Source: Paenibacillus sp. PCH8
Lineage (GTDB): Bacteria > Bacillota > Bacilli > Paenibacillales > Paenibacillaceae
NCBI RefSeq assembly: GCF_002968835.1
Contig: NZ_PKQK01000001.1
Span: forward strand, 2,108,001 to 2,172,000
DNA: 64,000 bases
Direction: 5' to 3'
The number at the start of each line of letters is the position of its first letter. The first letter of the stretch is position 1. Below, piece after piece: positions 62,501 to 64,000 of the stretch. Position numbers and translations under genes: made by a program. The notes beneath the pieces were generated by a model. It did not search any database and was not told the origin of the DNA. It was given only the letters and a program-made list of their open reading frames with translations.

Positions 62501-64000
62501 GTCATGCTGATTACGACAGCTTTTTTCAACATCCTTGTAGATGTGAATGTTGATTGCCTGCGGGATGTCCGTGCGATTTTGTTCGGAGGAGAGCGCGTCT
62601 CGGTCGGCCATGTGCGTAAAGCACTCGCCCATATCGGACCGGGCAGGCTCAACCATCTGTACGGCCCGTCGGAAAGCACGGTTTATGCTACGTATCTTCC
62701 GGTCGACTTCGTCGATGAGTCGGCGGTTACCGTACCTATCGGACGGCCGATCAGCAATACAACGGTGTATATCGTAGACAGTCGGAATAAGGTTCTGCCG
62801 ATCGGCGTGGCCGGGGAGCTTTGCATCGGCGGAGAAGGCTTGGTACAGGGCTACAATAACCGGCCGGAGCTGACGGCAGAGAAATTTGTGGAGAATCCGT
62901 TTGTGTCGGGAGAGCGCATGTACCGGACGGGAGATATGGCGAAATGGTTGCCGGACGGCACGATCGATTATGTGGGGCGGACGGACGACCAAGTGAAAAT
63001 CCGTGGCTTCCGCATTGAGTTGGGCGAGATCGAAGCTCAGCTCCAAAAAGTAGAAGGAATTCGGAAAACAACGGTATTCGCGAAGGAAAACGCCTCCGGG
63101 GAAAAGCAGCTTTGCGCCTATTATGAAGCGGACTACGAGCTTCCAGCGGCCGAGTTGAAGAGCGTTCTTTCCCAGGAACTGCCGGCCTATATGATTCCGG
63201 CGTACCTGATCCAGTTGGATCGGCTCCCGTTGACGACGAATGGCAAGGTTGACCGCAGCTCTCTCCCGGCGCCGGAAGAGAGCTTGCAACCGGGCGAAGG
63301 ACATACTCCGCCTCGTACTCCGCTAGAAGCCAGTTTGGCCGAAATTTGGAAAAGTGTACTTGGACTGATGCATATCGGCGTTCATGACAACTTCTTCGAC
63401 CTGGGCGGTCATTCCCTGCGGGCAACGACACTGGTAAGCAAGGTGCATCAGGAGCTGAACGTTGAGCTTCCTCTGCGCGATGTATTCCGCTACTCGACGA
63501 TCGAAGAGATGGCTCTCGTCATCTCCCGAATGGGAGAGCAGTCGTTCTCGTCAATTCCGCTGGCAGGCGCAAGAGCATATTATCCGCTTTCCTCAGCTCA
63601 GAAGCGGCTGTTCATCCTGAATCAGCTGGAAGGGGCTGATCAGAGCTATAACATGCCGGGTGTGCTGCTACTGGAAGGATCAATTGACCGGAGTCTGCTG
63701 GAGAAGGCTTTCCGCGGACTGATGGCACGGCACGAAACGCTACGAACCGGCTTTGAGATCGTACAAGGCGAAGTAGTACAGCGTATTTACGAGAGCGTAG
63801 ACTTTGCCGTCAAGTATCTTCTTGCGAGCGAGGAAGAAGCGCCTGAAGTCGTGCAGGCATTCATTCGGCCTTTCGACTTGGTGAAGCCGCCGCTGCTGCG
63901 CGCGGAGCTCGTAGAGCTGGCAGCCAAACGTTATTTGCTGATGTTCGACATGCACCATATTGTCTCTGACGGGGTTTCGATGGAGGTGTTAGTCGAGGAA
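56513..64000 (+). CDS. nonribosomal peptide synthetase, N-terminal 2496 residues (3' truncated by window edge)
   Basis: One open frame from GTG 56513 (after AGAGGGGAA) to the window end, with no stop. Domain order: residues 1-~245, the C-terminal half of a condensation domain without HHxxxDG; A1 ~258-760 (YTSGTTGKPKG, S406); carrier T1 with LGGDSIKS (S788); epimerization ~815-1270 (HHAVVDG, H968-G974; NYLGQFDDD); condensation ~1305-1750 (QHILMDG, 1441-1447); A2 ~1757-2260 (SGTTGKPKG, S1913); carrier T2 LGGHSLR (S2301); condensation from ~2355 (HHIVSDG, 2481-2487). Specificity residues by eye are D-A-W-I-V-G-A-I-V-K for A1 (Leu/Phe-like) and D-G-F-L-L-G-L-V-Y-K for A2 (Ile-like). Predicted start of product: D-Leu or D-Phe, then Ile or similar. 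Confidence 0.93.
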   Translation, partial: MAFEKEMLFWNGKFGSDEYTLTRLPYSKAPSSLASIMTTVGGSLSEKAAQRVLQMSKGAPLAAFMILLAGVQSLLHKYTGASDILVGMPVVRKKAETRRSVNHTVILKNSLSAGATFKTLLSDLRTSLPDAIQHQHIPFLKMTEKLDLQYADGIPVVHTLVSLKELHLDEIGQNMVTDCSFEFSLTGGTIQLALSYNEHLYDSEFMTRVVGHLNRLLVVGLHELELDIVRADMLSEDEKFQLLQSFNDTEKDYPRDRTIHQLVEEQAKRVPEATAIVFEGRRLSYAELNERANRLARTLRSVGVLPNQLVGLMVRRSLETVVGILAVLKAGGAYVPIDPEYPEERIRYILENSNAQLLLTQRELQQQVAFEGTLLALDDEQSYSDDGSNLKSASGPNDLAYVIYTSGTTGKPKGVMLEHRGLVSLKLMFADRMGITEHDRIVQFASLSFDASCWEMFKALYFGAALYIPTAETILDTRLFENYMNEHAITAAILPPTYSAYLNPDRLPSLTKLVTGGSAVSAEFVQQWKSKVRYFNAYGPTEASIVTTLWDADEEQPEHRVIPIGRPLDNHQIFILDAHLQLVPPGVEGELCVAGVGLARGYLNQPELTAEKFVEHPFAPGERLYRTGDLARWLPDGNMEYLGRIDHQVKIRGFRIEISEIEEQLMKIDSVQETIVIAREGKSGQELCAYLVSSHSLTLGELRSALAQKLPNYMIPAHFVQLPRMPLTPNDKIDRKALPAPEGNALTGGTYVAPRNEAERTLADVWQAVLNADRVGVTDHFFELGGDSIKSIQVSSRLHQSGYKLEIRDLFKYPTISQLSLHVKPIGRTIDQGEITGETALTPIQHWFFESSFADPHHFNQSVMLYRKERFDEETVRQVLQKLAEHHDALRMVFRKAEQGFSARTRAIQEGGLFTLDVFDFKDTENTAQDVEAKATDIQAGIDLENGPLVTAGLFRCTDGDHLLLAVHHAVVDGVSWRILMEDFALGYEQAGKSDDIRFPTKTDAYRTWSEQLAAYAQSPEMAKERAYWQTVDQIAVPAIPKDLEADVTTQQDSESLFVCLTPEETELMLKRVHRAYNTEMNDILVTALGIAVRKWTGHERMRINLEGHGRETIGTDIDITRTVGWFTTKFPVVLEPQTDRDLAYQIKQVKESLRRIPNKGLGYGVCRHLSQSEDDFVWGAEPEINFNYLGQFDDDVNQDEIGISSYSSGSPASDRQARSFVLDINGMVLDGALSLDLSYSRKQYRKETMEAFAQRLEQSLRELIIHCAGKENTELTPSDVQFKGLTIAELEQIAQRSGHLGEIENIYSLTPMQKGMWFHSAFDRQSAAYFEQTRFTMRGTLDVQLFERSWTELAKRHLVLRANFVKGPAGEPMQIIYRDKPVGFEYEELLHLQADEKQAYLDKRAEDDMLRGFDMEHDALVRVTILRTEEQSYHVLWSFQHILMDGWCLTQLTHELFETYSALTSGKQPAGDKGSDYGAYIEWLEKQDDQAASGYWTAFLAGYEGQTIIPGQKELAPNGRFTADHVTAELGKDLSERMDRVAKQRLVTVNTLLQAAWGVILQKYNGTNDAVFGSVVAGRPAEIPGIESMIGLFINTVPVRVTSEADTVFGDLMAKMQERALESGRYDYYPLYEIQARSVQKQNLINHIIAFENYPVDEQMEQAGDQRHGDLTIADVQMEEQTNYNFNVTVVPGAEIEIRFDFNVEVFDKDSIERLKGHLVHLLKQVTDNPEITVGELELVTETEKADLLERFNDTTTEFPRGKTLIQLFEEQAERIPDAAAISWNEQELTYRELNERVNRLARTLRSHGISKGCLVAIMAERSIEMVVGMLAAHKAGAGYVPIDPEYPEERIRFLIEDSGAQVMLMQSHLRERLAGLDSVILLDDESFYQEDGTDLNPGTEATDLACVIYTSGTTGKPKGNLVSHRNIVRIVRNTNYIYITERDHVLQLSSYSFDGAIFDIFGALTNGARLVLVPRETLLEIGQLADLIQRERISVMLITTAFFNILVDVNVDCLRDVRAILFGGERVSVGHVRKALAHIGPGRLNHLYGPSESTVYATYLPVDFVDESAVTVPIGRPISNTTVYIVDSRNKVLPIGVAGELCIGGEGLVQGYNNRPELTAEKFVENPFVSGERMYRTGDMAKWLPDGTIDYVGRTDDQVKIRGFRIELGEIEAQLQKVEGIRKTTVFAKENASGEKQLCAYYEADYELPAAELKSVLSQELPAYMIPAYLIQLDRLPLTTNGKVDRSSLPAPEESLQPGEGHTPPRTPLEASLAEIWKSVLGLMHIGVHDNFFDLGGHSLRATTLVSKVHQELNVELPLRDVFRYSTIEEMALVISRMGEQSFSSIPLAGARAYYPLSSAQKRLFILNQLEGADQSYNMPGVLLLEGSIDRSLLEKAFRGLMARHETLRTGFEIVQGEVVQRIYESVDFAVKYLLASEEEAPEVVQAFIRPFDLVKPPLLRAELVELAAKRYLLMFDMHHIVSDGVSMEVLVEE

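Noticed and set aside
62285-63304. 339-codon reverse frame opposite the second adenylation domain
   Set aside because: The forward strand encodes clear A-domain motifs; the reverse frame is a by-product of G+C-rich third positions.

Overview
The window looks like a chromosomal segment of a spore-forming Gram-positive bacterium of the Paenibacillus type. The evidence is the 16S rRNA sequence, the sporulation genes (cwlD, gerD, kbaA, pdaB, a SpoIIM-family protein), the strong AGGAGG ribosome binding sites, and a gene order close to that of the Bacillus subtilis origin-proximal region. The window opens inside rpoC and closes inside a nonribosomal peptide synthetase (NRPS) gene.

Layout. 1-7.9 kb: the 3' part of rpoC, then the str cluster (rplGB, rpsL, rpsG, fusA, tuf), ended by a strong terminator. 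8.2-23.7 kb: the S10-spc-alpha cluster from rpsJ to rplQ, including secY, adk, map, a KOW protein, infA and rpoA. 23.8-25.7 kb: truA and the rplM-rpsI operon. 26.4-28.3 kb: a two-gene sulfate assimilation unit (cysH, sat). 28.4-33.9 kb: cwlD, a Mrp-family ATPase, gerD (reverse), kbaA, pdaB (reverse), a SpoIIM-family gene and a small hypothetical gene. 34.0-40.9 kb: an rRNA operon with two promoters in the order 16S-5S-tRNA-Ile-tRNA-Ala-23S-5S, followed by eleven tRNAs. 41.1-53.2 kb: a small secreted WGxxGxxG protein (reverse), ppc, sigW and its anti-sigma gene, cdaA-cdaR-glmM, and glmS behind a glmS ribozyme. 53.2-54.4 kb: an AT-rich stretch with no convincing gene. 54.4-64.0 kb: visibly more G+C-rich DNA with a diaminobutyrate aminotransferase gene and the 5' 7.5 kb of an NRPS gene.

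How it fits together. The first half is translation and transcription machinery with secretion (secY) and protein maturation (map). The middle is sporulation and germination plus an rRNA/tRNA factory. The sigW-to-glmS block concerns the cell envelope: envelope-stress sigma factor and anti-sigma, c-di-AMP synthesis (CdaA with CdaR), and two enzymes of the UDP-GlcNAc route (GlmS, GlmM), with glmS controlled by a metabolite-sensing ribozyme. The last block looks like an acquired lipopeptide or peptide biosynthesis cluster: the aminotransferase would supply 2,4-diaminobutyrate, and the NRPS begins with a truncated condensation domain, then A-T-E (one D-residue), C-A-T and another C.

Most unusual items: a ~45-nt hairpin found both in the 16S-23S spacer and at the tip of the glmS ribozyme P1 extension; a full 5S rRNA gene between 16S and 23S; a native Arg at the streptomycin-determining position of S12; an ECF sigma-type promoter between sigW and its anti-sigma gene; an anti-sigma factor whose outer domain looks bactofilin-like; a degenerate hairpin repeat ahead of rpmJ; and the NRPS cluster itself. 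Motif positions, domain boundaries and specificity codes were read by eye without database searches.
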